Source: Paenibacillus agricola (GTDB lineage Bacteria; Bacillota; Bacilli; Paenibacillales; NBRC-103111). Taken from it: DNA of 64,000 nucleotides. The DNA lies in the NCBI RefSeq assembly GCF_011440305.1, contig NZ_JAAOIW010000004.1, forward strand, positions 124,001-188,000. The letters are read 5' to 3'. This document shows positions 36,209 to 44,714 of the stretch, one piece after another; position 1 is the first letter of the stretch; every line of letters starts with the position of its first letter. The translations under genes and the position numbers were made by a program. Below the pieces are notes generated by a model that did not search any database, was not told where the DNA came from, and was given only the letters and a program-made list of their open reading frames with translations.

Positions 36209-37375
36209 CTACAGGCTTAGCTCCAATATTTGACGCACATCTTCCTCATTCAGCTTTTTGAAAGAACCCACCGGTCCGTAGCGTACGGTTTCTTTGGCCA
36301 TCCGCTCTAGGTCCTTGCCGTCAATTTTCAAATCGCCAAGGCTCGCAGGAGCGCCAATTCTCGTGAAATAATCACGGGTTGCTTGGATACCCGCAAGTGC
36401 AATATCCTCATCCGATTTGCCTGCTGGATCGACATTCCAGACACGAACCGCAAATTGCACAAAACGGTCGATCCGCTCCTTGTGTACATACTTCATCCAA
36501 TTGGGAAATAAGATCGACAAGCCCTCTGCATGGGCAATATCATAGATCGCACTAATTTCGTGTTCAATCATATGCGATGCCCAATCATTTTGCATCCCGA
36601 CACTAATCATGCCGCCATTCAAGGCATAGGTTCCACAAAGCATCAAATTGGCACGTGCCGCATAATTGTCTGGCTGCTTTAAAGCAAGCTCACCGTTTTC
36701 AATCACGGTTTGCAGGATGGATTCACATAATCTTTCCTGAAGCGGCGTATCCGAGGTTAAGCTAAAGTATTGCTCGAATACATGGGACATCATATCAACA
36801 ATACCGTTCACAGTTTGGTTAGCTGGAACCGTAAAGGTCCAGGTAGGATCAAGAATGCTGAACTTCGGATAAGCATGAATGCTGCCGAATGCTTTCTTAA
36901 GATTTTCCTCCCAGTTTGTAATCACCGAGCTGCCGTTCATTTCTGAACCGGTAGCCGTTAAGGTTAATACCGTACCCAGTGGAAGTGCTGATTTGATCTC
37001 AGCTTTATAGGTTAGGAAATCCCATACATCACCTTCGTAAGGAACACCCACTGCTACTGCCTTAGCTGCGTCAAGCACGCTGCCTCCGCCTACGGCCAGG
37101 ATGAAATCCAGTTGATGCTCACGGCATAGCGCAATCCCTTTGCGAACTGTAGAAACACGTGGATTGGGTTCAACACCAGCAAGCTCATGCACAACCGCCC
37201 CTGCTTGCTTTAACTGCGACTGGACTTGGTCATACAATCCGCTCGCTTTGATGCTTCCGCCTCCATAAATAAGCAGCACGCGTTTGCCGTATTCAGCTAG
37301 CTGTTCGGCAAGCGTGTCTACGGTACCAGGACCAAATATTATCCGTGTTGGATTCTGAAATTGAAAAGTGTTCAT
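36209..37375 (-). CDS. Iron-containing alcohol dehydrogenase (butanol dehydrogenase type)
   Basis: A 388-residue group III dehydrogenase similar to B. subtilis YugJ/YugK. The NAD(P) motif LAVGGGSVLDAAKAVA is at about residue 92; metal ligands lie in GIVDMMSHVFEQYF and HMIEHEISAIYDIAHAEG. It should reduce aldehydes to alcohols with NADH or NADPH. GGAGG is six bases before the ATG. Stands alone. Confidence 0.94.
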   Translation of the reverse strand: MNTFQFQNPTRIIFGPGTVDTLAEQLAEYGKRVLLIYGGGSIKASGLYDQVQSQLKQAGAVVHELAGVEPNPRVSTVRKGIALCREHQLDFILAVGGGSVLDAAKAVAVGVPYEGDVWDFLTYKAEIKSALPLGTVLTLTATGSEMNGSSVITNWEENLKKAFGSIHAYPKFSILDPTWTFTVPANQTVNGIVDMMSHVFEQYFSLTSDTPLQERLCESILQTVIENGELALKQPDNYAARANLMLCGTYALNGGMISVGMQNDWASHMIEHEISAIYDIAHAEGLSILFPNWMKYVHKERIDRFVQFAVRVWNVDPAGKSDEDIALAGIQATRDYFTRIGAPASLGDLKIDGKDLERMAKETVRYGPVGSFKKLNEEDVRQILELSL

Positions 37376-37491
37376 GATCGGCCTCCATTTTCTAATACAT
37401 CCATTGTATAATCGGGTTCCCCATCATTATAGCCTTTAGTACGGTGATTTAAAATAACTGACCTAGGCTTTACCTAGTTACCTATGCGTAA

Positions 37492-38268
37492 CTATTGCAG
37501 CCATACACCAGCCTTATTGGTCAAATAATCCCACAAGCCTACGGCTTGTCCGCCAAATGGTACAATAAATGCATGCCATAGCAAAACTAAGGTTAAGGTG
37601 ATACATATATTTTCGACTAAAAACCCACTAAACTTGCCTGTGCTCATAAGCGGAATCCTTAGCTTCCACTTAAGTGGCGGAAACAACTGGACGCCATGCT
37701 TCGTAAAAGCATCACATAATAAATGAAGTGAATAAGAGGTAGCTCCAGCTATGTACAAAGGCATATTTAATTGGCTGGAAGCAGCATAAAGCAGCCCGCC
37801 CCATATAGCAATTCCGTAAATGGAATGAGTCAAGCCCCGATGTGGAAGAACAGAACAAACCATTAACAGCGCTCCAATTACCGCAAACCAGGGTCCGCCT
37901 TCCGCCCCCATATAAAGCAGCAGCCCGCCCAATGCTGCCATCACCAATTGGCGAAATAAGCGTTGGTTTACCCAGCATAATGCAACCATCATCAAGCCAA
38001 TTCCATAGCTATAAGGAAGAAAAAAGAGCTGGATATATGCATATATCATAAAACCAATACCGCCAGCTGCCAATGCCAGCTTTAATTTGAGGATGAGCGA
38101 TTTGGGTAGCGACTTCTGCAAAAGCAGGCTATTTGGTTCATCAATATCCGGAAGCAACGAGCTAACCAGTGCAATAGCAAATCCGGGCAAGGAGACTCCC
38201 TGCCCCATTAGCTGCAGAACGGACATGGTTACTCCAGTACTCACAATGAGGTGGGTTCGTCCCGTCAT
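37492..38268 (-). CDS. YdjM-type membrane-bound metal-dependent hydrolase
   Basis: A 258-residue protein with four to five membrane helices and the conserved histidines of the YdjM/DUF457 family: GRTHLIVSTGV at the N-terminus, SSLLPDIDEPNS, LPHRGLTHSIYG and HLLCDAFTKHGVQLFPP. E. coli YdjM is LexA-regulated; activity is unproven. Here no LexA site was noticed. Confidence 0.88.
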   Translation of the reverse strand: MTGRTHLIVSTGVTMSVLQLMGQGVSLPGFAIALVSSLLPDIDEPNSLLLQKSLPKSLILKLKLALAAGGIGFMIYAYIQLFFLPYSYGIGLMMVALCWVNQRLFRQLVMAALGGLLLYMGAEGGPWFAVIGALLMVCSVLPHRGLTHSIYGIAIWGGLLYAASSQLNMPLYIAGATSYSLHLLCDAFTKHGVQLFPPLKWKLRIPLMSTGKFSGFLVENICITLTLVLLWHAFIVPFGGQAVGLWDYLTNKAGVWLQ

Positions 38269-38413
38269 AAGCTTATTATCCTTTCCTTTCGTAAAGATTG
38301 CCTTTACTTTAGATCAGATAATTATAACATGGATTCCGGAATTATGCGAACACGAGTTCCGATAACTCTCTCTAATAATCCTGACGATATCCCATCCCCC
38401 CTTTCGTATTTCA

Positions 38414-39799
38414 CTATTTTAAAGTTGCGAATGCTTCCTCAAGCGTGCGTACAATAAATTCCAATTCCTCATCTGATGTAACAAAAGGTGGGCATAACGT
38501 AATAATATTGTTGAAGCCTACAACGGTATCTCCATTCTTGCCAATTAATAACCCGCGTTGTTTACATTCACTTATTATTTGTTGCATCTTGTCTGCCGCT
38601 GCGGGCAGCTTGCTTTTTTTGTCCTCAACCATCTCGATACCCGCTATAAAGCCAAAGCTTCTAATTTCCCCTACATGGGGATGCGCCATTAGCACCTCCA
38701 GCTTTTGACGTAAAGCTTTACCTAGCTGAGCTGAGCGCTCCACTAAATGTTCTCTTTCCATAATTTCTATGTTCTTCAATGCAACCACACAAGAAACCGG
38801 ATTGCCACCAAATGTGTTGATATGGCGGAAGTGGCTGTCTGCTCCTGAACCCATAAAGGTCTCATACATGCCCGCTCTAACAGCTGTTGCCGAAAGTGGA
38901 GAGTAAGCGCTGGTCATTCCCTTAGCCATCGTCACGATATCGGGCTCGACACCATAATTGTGATGGCCGAATTGCTGTCCGGAACGCCCAAATCCGCAAA
39001 TGACCTCATCAAGAATCATCAGAACTCCATATTTATCACATATATCGCGCACTTTTTTCAGATAGCCATCGGGAGGTACAAGAACGCCACCTCCTGTAAT
39101 AACAGGCTCAAGAATGACGGCCGCCACTGACTCGGCACCTTCCCAGTTAATTACATCCTCGTAGGTCTGGGCGCATTGCATGCTACAGGTATCCTTCGTT
39201 TTCCCGAACGGGCAGCGGTAGCAATAGGGTGGTGCCACATGCTGGAATCCCATAGCAAGCGGCTCGTATTTAGTTTTTCGCTGTGATTGTCCGGTTGCCG
39301 CCAAAGCCCCCATGGTGTTGCCATGGTAACTACGATGTCGGGAAATAAACTTATAGCGGGTGGGCTCCCCATTCTGGTGATGATATTGACGGGCTATTTT
39401 GAAAGCTACCTCATTGGCTTCCGTGCCTGAATTGGAATAAAAAATTCGATAACCGCCACCGAGCCATTCGTTCACCTTCTCGGATAGCTGGATCGCAGGC
39501 GGATGGCTTTGAGTGAGCGGGTAATAAGCTAATTTCTTCATTTGCTGGGCGGCCGCATCAGCGATTTCTTCCCGACCGTGTCCGACATTGACACACCATA
39601 AGCCGGACATGCCATCAAAATACCGCTTGCCTTCAATATCTGTAATCCAACTGCCTTCCCCAGACTCGACGATCATTGGATCGGGATTATGGGGTGTCAT
39701 AGGATGCCATAGGTACTTCCTGTCTTTGTCTAGCAATGATTGTTGATTGAAATCTGAGGTGTTGGCTGGATCTGTCGATTCGTTCGGTTGATTATCCAT
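38414..39799 (-). CDS. Class III PLP-dependent aminotransferase (omega-amino acid:pyruvate type)
   Basis: A 461-residue enzyme. RYFDGMSGLWCVNVGHGREEI, FYSNSGTEANEVAFKIAR, SYHGNTMGALAATG, LILDEVICGFGRSG and the Schiff-base lysine in TMAKGMTSAYSPLS are all present. This group moves amino groups from beta-alanine, GABA or other omega-amino acids to pyruvate. It is divergent from a PucR-type regulator, which is probably its activator. GGAGG is seven bases before the ATG. Confidence 0.93.
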   Translation of the reverse strand: MDNQPNESTDPANTSDFNQQSLLDKDRKYLWHPMTPHNPDPMIVESGEGSWITDIEGKRYFDGMSGLWCVNVGHGREEIADAAAQQMKKLAYYPLTQSHPPAIQLSEKVNEWLGGGYRIFYSNSGTEANEVAFKIARQYHHQNGEPTRYKFISRHRSYHGNTMGALAATGQSQRKTKYEPLAMGFQHVAPPYCYRCPFGKTKDTCSMQCAQTYEDVINWEGAESVAAVILEPVITGGGVLVPPDGYLKKVRDICDKYGVLMILDEVICGFGRSGQQFGHHNYGVEPDIVTMAKGMTSAYSPLSATAVRAGMYETFMGSGADSHFRHINTFGGNPVSCVVALKNIEIMEREHLVERSAQLGKALRQKLEVLMAHPHVGEIRSFGFIAGIEMVEDKKSKLPAAADKMQQIISECKQRGLLIGKNGDTVVGFNNIITLCPPFVTSDEELEFIVRTLEEAFATLK

Positions 39800-39861
39800 T
39801 TGATTGCCTCCTATTTCTTTATAATCAAATGGTAACTTGAATAGCGCTCTTTTTCATCATA

Positions 39862-39901
39862 CATAATGTAAGATAAGTGCTATAATTATTGTTACATTAT
39901 G
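39862..39901. promoter_or_regulatory. Inverted repeat in the aminotransferase/pucR divergent promoter
   Basis: CATAATGTAA (39862-39871) and TTACATTATG (39892-39901), perfect 10-bp arms with a 20-base spacer, centres 30 bp apart (about three helical turns). A TATAAT lies inside the spacer (39881-39886). A likely site for the neighbouring PucR-type regulator. Confidence 0.58.
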
Positions 39902-39970
39902 GATATTACATATTTTCGCGTTTATACATTTTCACACTTTGTGTAGAGACCATGCTGGGAGGCCGACGTA

Positions 39971-41638
39971 TTGAATATCGATCAATTAACGATCCAGGAT
40001 CTGTTGAAGCGCCCCTTATTCCATCAAGCCAAATTGATTGCTGGCCATAACGGTATCTTGCGTAGCGTCGGCTGGATTCATATTTTGGAAATTACAAGCG
40101 CTATGCCTTATGCGAATAAGCACGACCTCATTCTTACTACAGGACTTGGCATTCACCAATTCAGCGAGCAGCGAAGGATGTATCTGCAAGAGCTGATCCA
40201 TCTCCAAGCAGCAGGCTTATGTGTCGAGCTAGGCCATTATTTCAAGTCACTCCCGCAGGATATGGTCGATTTGGCCAACGAATATCATTTCCCGTTGATC
40301 GTTTTTGAATCGCCAGTTCGGTTCGTTGATATTACCCAAGACATTCATGCCTTGTTGATTAATAAGCAATATCAAATCCTGCAAAATTTAGAGCTTTTCT
40401 CGCGAAAGCTTCAGCAGCTAAGTTTGGAATCGACTAATATTCAAGCTATCCTTAAGCTGCTGAATGAGCATACGTCCTTACAGGTTATTTATTATTCCAT
40501 CGTGGATAAGCCAAGCTTTGCTCCATCGGTCTCTTCCGCAATTGCCAAGAAATTGGTTCGTCAGTATCAGCTTGAATTGGAGCTTCCCTCCTCCTCCTCG
40601 GCTACCTCAGAGAATACTGTGTTTAAGCTTACCGCAAAAAAAACGATTCTCTCTCAGCCTGTAATCTGCTTGGGACAAACCTTATCGTTTGTAGGCATCG
40701 TCCTGAACGACCAAGAGCCAACCGAGGATCAAGTATTGCTGCTTGATTATGTTGGCAAAGCGATCGCCCACATCCTGCTTCGCAAGCTGTTTCTGGAGCA
40801 AAAAACAACAGAAAGCCACTCTCAATTGATTCATGATATTCTTCAGCATAAGGTAGTTAATGAGGAGCAAGCGCTAGCTCGCATTGGACTTCGCCGGCAA
40901 AATAATGGCAAGTATTGGTTCTTGGCGGGCATCATCGAAATCGAACAGCCATTAAGTGTTCAGGACGAGGAGGAGTTCGAAGCGAGAAATCAAGATTTTC
41001 TTGTATTACTGCGTTCCTTGCTATCTAACAATGGCATCTACAATCTGCTTTTAGCACAAAACAATCAAATTCACTTGCTTTGTGTGAAGGAATCCTTTGC
41101 CTCTGTACTTCCGATCAACATTTTTAAAGAGCCCTTACTCAAAACGCTTGAACAACTAAGGAACACCGTCTTCCAAAATGTAGCAAGGCCCCTTCGAATC
41201 GTAACCGGATTTGGAAGCATGAAGCGGAGGTTAGTGGACGCGTCAGCCAGCTTCAAAGAAGCCTTTGATACACTCTCTGTATCCCAATCTCTTTCGTCAA
41301 AGCCGCTGAGTCCTTTTTATGAGGATTTAGGCATTTATCAAATTTTCAAGGGTATGGCCGATTTGCAGCAGCTTGACTCCTTTGCCAATTATCATTTGGG
41401 GTCTGTCCTGGCGTACGACCAGCAGTACCATTCCTCCTTATTGGAAACATTGGAAACTTTCCTTCTATGTATGGGAGCCAAGCAAGAAACAGCGGAGCGA
41501 TTGTTCATCCATCGACAGACGCTTTATCACCGCTTGGACAAGCTGAAGGAGTTGCTAGGAGAGGACTATCTGCAACCGGCCAAACGCCTTTGCCTTGAGG
41601 TTGCCCTCCATGCTTATAAGCTGAACCCCCGTCCCTAA
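39971..41638 (+). CDS. PucR-family transcriptional regulator
   Basis: A 555-residue regulator. The PucR N-terminal domain starts IQDLLKRPLFHQAKLIAG and HLILEITSAMP-like text; the C-terminal helix-turn-helix reads TLETFLLCMGAKQETAERLF followed by IHRQTLYHRLDKLKELLG, the classical PucR HTH. The family controls purine, GABA and amino acid catabolism. It starts at a TTG eight bases behind GGGAGG. Divergent from the class III aminotransferase, its probable target. Confidence 0.93.
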   Translation: MNIDQLTIQDLLKRPLFHQAKLIAGHNGILRSVGWIHILEITSAMPYANKHDLILTTGLGIHQFSEQRRMYLQELIHLQAAGLCVELGHYFKSLPQDMVDLANEYHFPLIVFESPVRFVDITQDIHALLINKQYQILQNLELFSRKLQQLSLESTNIQAILKLLNEHTSLQVIYYSIVDKPSFAPSVSSAIAKKLVRQYQLELELPSSSSATSENTVFKLTAKKTILSQPVICLGQTLSFVGIVLNDQEPTEDQVLLLDYVGKAIAHILLRKLFLEQKTTESHSQLIHDILQHKVVNEEQALARIGLRRQNNGKYWFLAGIIEIEQPLSVQDEEEFEARNQDFLVLLRSLLSNNGIYNLLLAQNNQIHLLCVKESFASVLPINIFKEPLLKTLEQLRNTVFQNVARPLRIVTGFGSMKRRLVDASASFKEAFDTLSVSQSLSSKPLSPFYEDLGIYQIFKGMADLQQLDSFANYHLGSVLAYDQQYHSSLLETLETFLLCMGAKQETAERLFIHRQTLYHRLDKLKELLGEDYLQPAKRLCLEVALHAYKLNPRP

Positions 41639-41679
41639 TCGGATGCACAAAAAGCCTGCTAGCAGCCGCGATATGAGGC

Positions 41680-42463
41680 CTATAATTTAGCCCTTCCTGC
41701 TTGGTTTCCGAACGCACACAAGACGATACCTTCAGCAATTAACAGCTCGCGGATTTGACGGACAAACAACAAGGCCTGTTCCCCATCTCCATGAATACAA
41801 ATGGTCTCGGCAAGGATAGGCACAGCAGTGCCTTGAGGCGATGATACGGTGCCCTCCTTGACCATTTGCAGCAGCTGCTTCAGTGCTTGCCCGGGATCCT
41901 TGATCAAGGCATCCGAGTTATTCCGGGGTGTCAATGCTCCATCCTGCTGATAAGTACGGTCGGCAAAAACCTCGCTAGCCGTTCGCAAGCCCCTTCTGTT
42001 CCCCGCTTGGATAAGCTCGCTGCCTGAGAGTCCGAACAGAATCAACTCAGGATTCACACGATAGACAGCATCGGCAATCGCATCGGCTAGCTCCGAATTT
42101 CGTGCAGCCATATTATATAAAGCTCCATGCGTTAACATGCTGCATAACCCCGCCCTCCGCTCTCACAAAGCCGTCCAAGGCACCAATCTGGTATACCATT
42201 AGCTCATACGCTTCCTGCGGTGTCATACTCATCTCGCGCCGACCAAAACCAATCAAATCCGGCAAGCCCGGGTGCGCTCCAATCGCCACACCCTGCTCCA
42301 GAGCAAGCTTAACTGTTGTCCTCATCGTACCAGGATCCCCCGCATGAAACCCACAGGCAATATTCGCTGAAGTAATTAGCTTCAGCAACTCCTCATCTTG
42401 CCCCAACCTATAGACACCAAAGCTTTCGCCAAGATCGCAATTCAAATCGAGTGTAATCTTCAT
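41680..42463 (-). pseudogene. pxpA: 5-oxoprolinase subunit A, frameshifted
   Basis: Two frames make one LamB/YcsF protein of about 260 residues. The first (42463-42113) has [33 protein letters not shown] and [19 protein letters not shown]; the second (from about 42138 to 41680) has [26 protein letters not shown] and [12 protein letters not shown]. The break falls at the conserved KPHGALYN motif near 42130, where two bases seem to be missing. PxpA with PxpB and PxpC converts 5-oxoproline to glutamate using ATP. Either the gene is inactive or this is a sequencing error. Confidence 0.85.
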
Positions 42464-42472
42464 CCTGATCGC

Positions 42473-43498
42473 CTACCTCATTTCTTTATAACGAATTTCA
42501 ATCGCTTTGGACAATTGATACGTCTGCATTTCATGCTCAAGATAAAGCGCCTCGGACTCCTGTTGGGAAATCATACGAAAGCGAACAGCCTCGCCAGGCT
42601 TTAATTGGGCAAGAAGCGGCAAATCTACAGTGGCAATCTGTGCGATCTTCGGATACCCGCCGATTGTCTGATGGTCCGCCATCAAAATAATCGGATTACC
42701 GCCAGCGGGCACCTGGACAGTGCCAAAGGAAACGGCTTCGGATATCGGCTCGCAGACCTCGGCTAGGTTTAGAATAGCTCCCTCCAAACGGTAGCCCATC
42801 CGATCGGATTGGGAGGACACCGGAAACCTGGCCGCAACCAATGCCTGCCGGCTTTCCTCGGTGAAATGGGCATATTCACGCCCCGGAACGATCCGTATGG
42901 TTGGCTCCTTGCTATACGCCGGGCGTATTTCGTGGCCGATACTCCAATTGGCTGCGCCAAAAGGCAGCGGGTTCGTTTTGCTTTCCTTGGCGTGGCACAG
43001 CATATGCATATAGGCGATCGCCAACGAGGATGGCTGGCCTAAGGGCAGCTCATCCCCAGCTTGTAATGCCCGGCCTTCGTAGCCGCCCAAGCCGGCCCGC
43101 AGATAGGTGCTGCGGCTACCCAGCACCAAAGGCACGTCAAAGCCCCCGGCAACGGCCATATAGGCCCGTGCCCCTGCTTGGCAAGCCCCAAACTCCAAGC
43201 TACGGCCAGCTTGCACATAGACGGGGCGCCATAAGGGAAGCGGCTCTCCGTCCACAACAGGGGCTAGCTGCCCCCCACAGATCGAGATAAGTGCATCTCT
43301 CTCGAACCTTAGCTTTGGCCCGATCAAGGTTACCTCCAAAGCCGCGGCACCTTCATCATTGCCAACAAGCAGATTAGCAACCCTAAACGCAAAGCTGTCC
43401 ATCGCTCCACTGACAATCACACCCTGCTGTTGAAAGCCAAACCTTCCTTTATCCTGAATCGTCGTAAGAAGACCCGCAAGTATAATTTGAATACTCAT
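42473..43498 (-). CDS. pxpC: 5-oxoprolinase subunit C (KipA-like)
   Basis: A 341-residue protein: GLLTTIQDKGRFGFQQQGV, SGAMDSFAFRVANLLVGN, YMAVAGGFDVPLVLGSRST and NPIILMADHQTIGGYPKI are all family signatures. With PxpA and PxpB it forms the 5-oxoprolinase; the B. subtilis relative KipA also antagonises the kinase inhibitor KipI. The ATG lies inside the end of pxpB (50-base overlap) behind its own GGAGG. Confidence 0.93.
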   Translation of the reverse strand: MSIQIILAGLLTTIQDKGRFGFQQQGVIVSGAMDSFAFRVANLLVGNDEGAAALEVTLIGPKLRFERDALISICGGQLAPVVDGEPLPLWRPVYVQAGRSLEFGACQAGARAYMAVAGGFDVPLVLGSRSTYLRAGLGGYEGRALQAGDELPLGQPSSLAIAYMHMLCHAKESKTNPLPFGAANWSIGHEIRPAYSKEPTIRIVPGREYAHFTEESRQALVAARFPVSSQSDRMGYRLEGAILNLAEVCEPISEAVSFGTVQVPAGGNPIILMADHQTIGGYPKIAQIATVDLPLLAQLKPGEAVRFRMISQQESEALYLEHEMQTYQLSKAIEIRYKEMR

Positions 43499-44327
43499 GC
43501 TCGCTCCTCCTCCACTCCAGATATTGCTTATGGCTAATCGGCTGGAACCTTACCCGGTCTCCAGCTTGCAGTAAGCTGGGCGCTTCATTGTCCCGGCGAA
43601 AGAGTGTTACCGGTGTCCTTCCGATTAATTGCCAGCCACCTGGCGTGGATATCGGGTAAATTCCGGTCTGCTGGCCCCCTATCCCTACAGTACCTGCGGC
43701 AATTGTCAAACGGGGTGTAGATCGCCTTGGTGCTGCAATTCGTCTGGACATACCACCCAGATAAGGAAAGCCCGGGGCGAATCCGATCATATGCACCAAG
43801 TATTCCGGTGCCGCATGAAGCTCGATAACTTCATCCACGGTAAGTCCGTTATGCTGGGCGACAGCAGGCAAATCCGGTCCCCATTCTCCCCCATAGTATA
43901 CGGGGATATGGACGGTTCGCGGCGCCTCGGCAGCTTGGTCAGCCAGATTTGCAATAATGCCCTCTAGGATCCGGCAAATCCATGTATAAGGCGAAACCGT
44001 CCCACCCGCTCCAGACCTCCAGCTAGCCCCTGTAAGGGGATCCCGCAGCTTTATAGGGTCATAATAAACGGCAACTGTCACAAAAGCAGGGACGATTTCA
44101 ACCAAACCGGGAAAGGGATACCGATTTAAGTAAAGGCTTAAAGCTTGTACTTTCCGGTGCGTGTGCTGGTCAGTTCCATTGCCTAACGTAACAATAACCA
44201 CCGTATCTCCAAGAGGTGACAGCTCCACGTACTCTCCAACATCGGATTCAGCCACCTTCTTGTTCTTCTCAACACTAGGCATCTCCACATCTGCATTCAG
44301 TCCAGCATCCATTTGGTCATTGGACAT
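43449..44327 (-). CDS. pxpB: 5-oxoprolinase subunit B (KipI-like)
   Basis: About 292 residues. GFAPGFPYLGGMSRRIAAPR and AGTVGIGGQQTGIYPISTPG are the conserved KipI/PxpB motifs. The first 30 residues are a hydrophilic extension not usual for the family. I start at the ATG at 44327, six bases behind AGAGGTG; a GTG three codons upstream lies inside that site. The iclR remnant stop is two bases upstream. Confidence 0.9.
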   Translation of the reverse strand: MSNDQMDAGLNADVEMPSVEKNKKVAESDVGEYVELSPLGDTVVIVTLGNGTDQHTHRKVQALSLYLNRYPFPGLVEIVPAFVTVAVYYDPIKLRDPLTGASWRSGAGGTVSPYTWICRILEGIIANLADQAAEAPRTVHIPVYYGGEWGPDLPAVAQHNGLTVDEVIELHAAPEYLVHMIGFAPGFPYLGGMSRRIAAPRRSTPRLTIAAGTVGIGGQQTGIYPISTPGGWQLIGRTPVTLFRRDNEAPSLLQAGDRVRFQPISHKQYLEWRRSEHEYSNYTCGSSYDDSG

Positions 44328-44328
44328 G

Positions 44329-44592
44329 CTACTCACCTCTTACCCATGATTGTTTCCAGCCTAGCTTGCTTGAAATCAGCTTGGCAGTCTCCATCACCTT
44401 AGCGCTCAATTCAGCAATATGCTCTTGCTGGAATCTCATATCAGATCCTGCGAGGCTGAGGCCTGCTACCACATTTCCTTTAACATCGAAGATCGGAGCT
44501 GCTACAGCAGATGAGTGATCCTCAAGCTTGGAATGGCATAACTCCTTATGAATAAATTTGTAATTTAAATATTCCGAAAATGAATCACTTCT
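44329..44592 (-). pseudogene. C-terminal remnant of an IclR-family regulator (KipR-like)
   Basis: An open frame without a start codon encodes EYLNYKFIHKELCHSKLEDH, SSAVAAPIFDVKGNVVAGLS and LAGSDMRFQQEHIAELS, which is the end of an IclR effector domain. The DNA-binding half is absent; the frame is closed by a stop at 44593. In B. subtilis the kip operon is repressed by the IclR-type KipR encoded next to kipA, so this is probably the ruin of that regulator. Confidence 0.72.
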
Positions 44593-44659
44593 TTATGATA
44601 TAAATACAGCAGGCAAAAAACAAGGCTTTATTGTACTCGGCTTTGACAGCGAAACAGAC

Positions 44660-44700
44660 AAAAAAAAGAGCAAAGCCCTTTGTGGGTTTGCTCTTTTTTG
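44660..44700. terminator. Bidirectional terminator beside the surface protein gene
   Basis: AAAAAAGAGCAAA and TTTGCTCTTTTTT arms with a CCC/GGG tip and one bulged G; T runs on both strands. It ends the transport cluster on the minus strand. Confidence 0.88.
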
Positions 44701-44714
44701 CGTATTTGTTCAGA

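Noticed and set aside
41071-41256. Minus-strand frames inside the PucR gene
   Set aside because: No ribosome site and no similarity; shadows of the regulator gene.
44561-44714. Start of the IclR gene further upstream
   Set aside because: The frame meets a stop at 44593 and no helix-turn-helix coding is found in the other frames up to the terminator at 44660.
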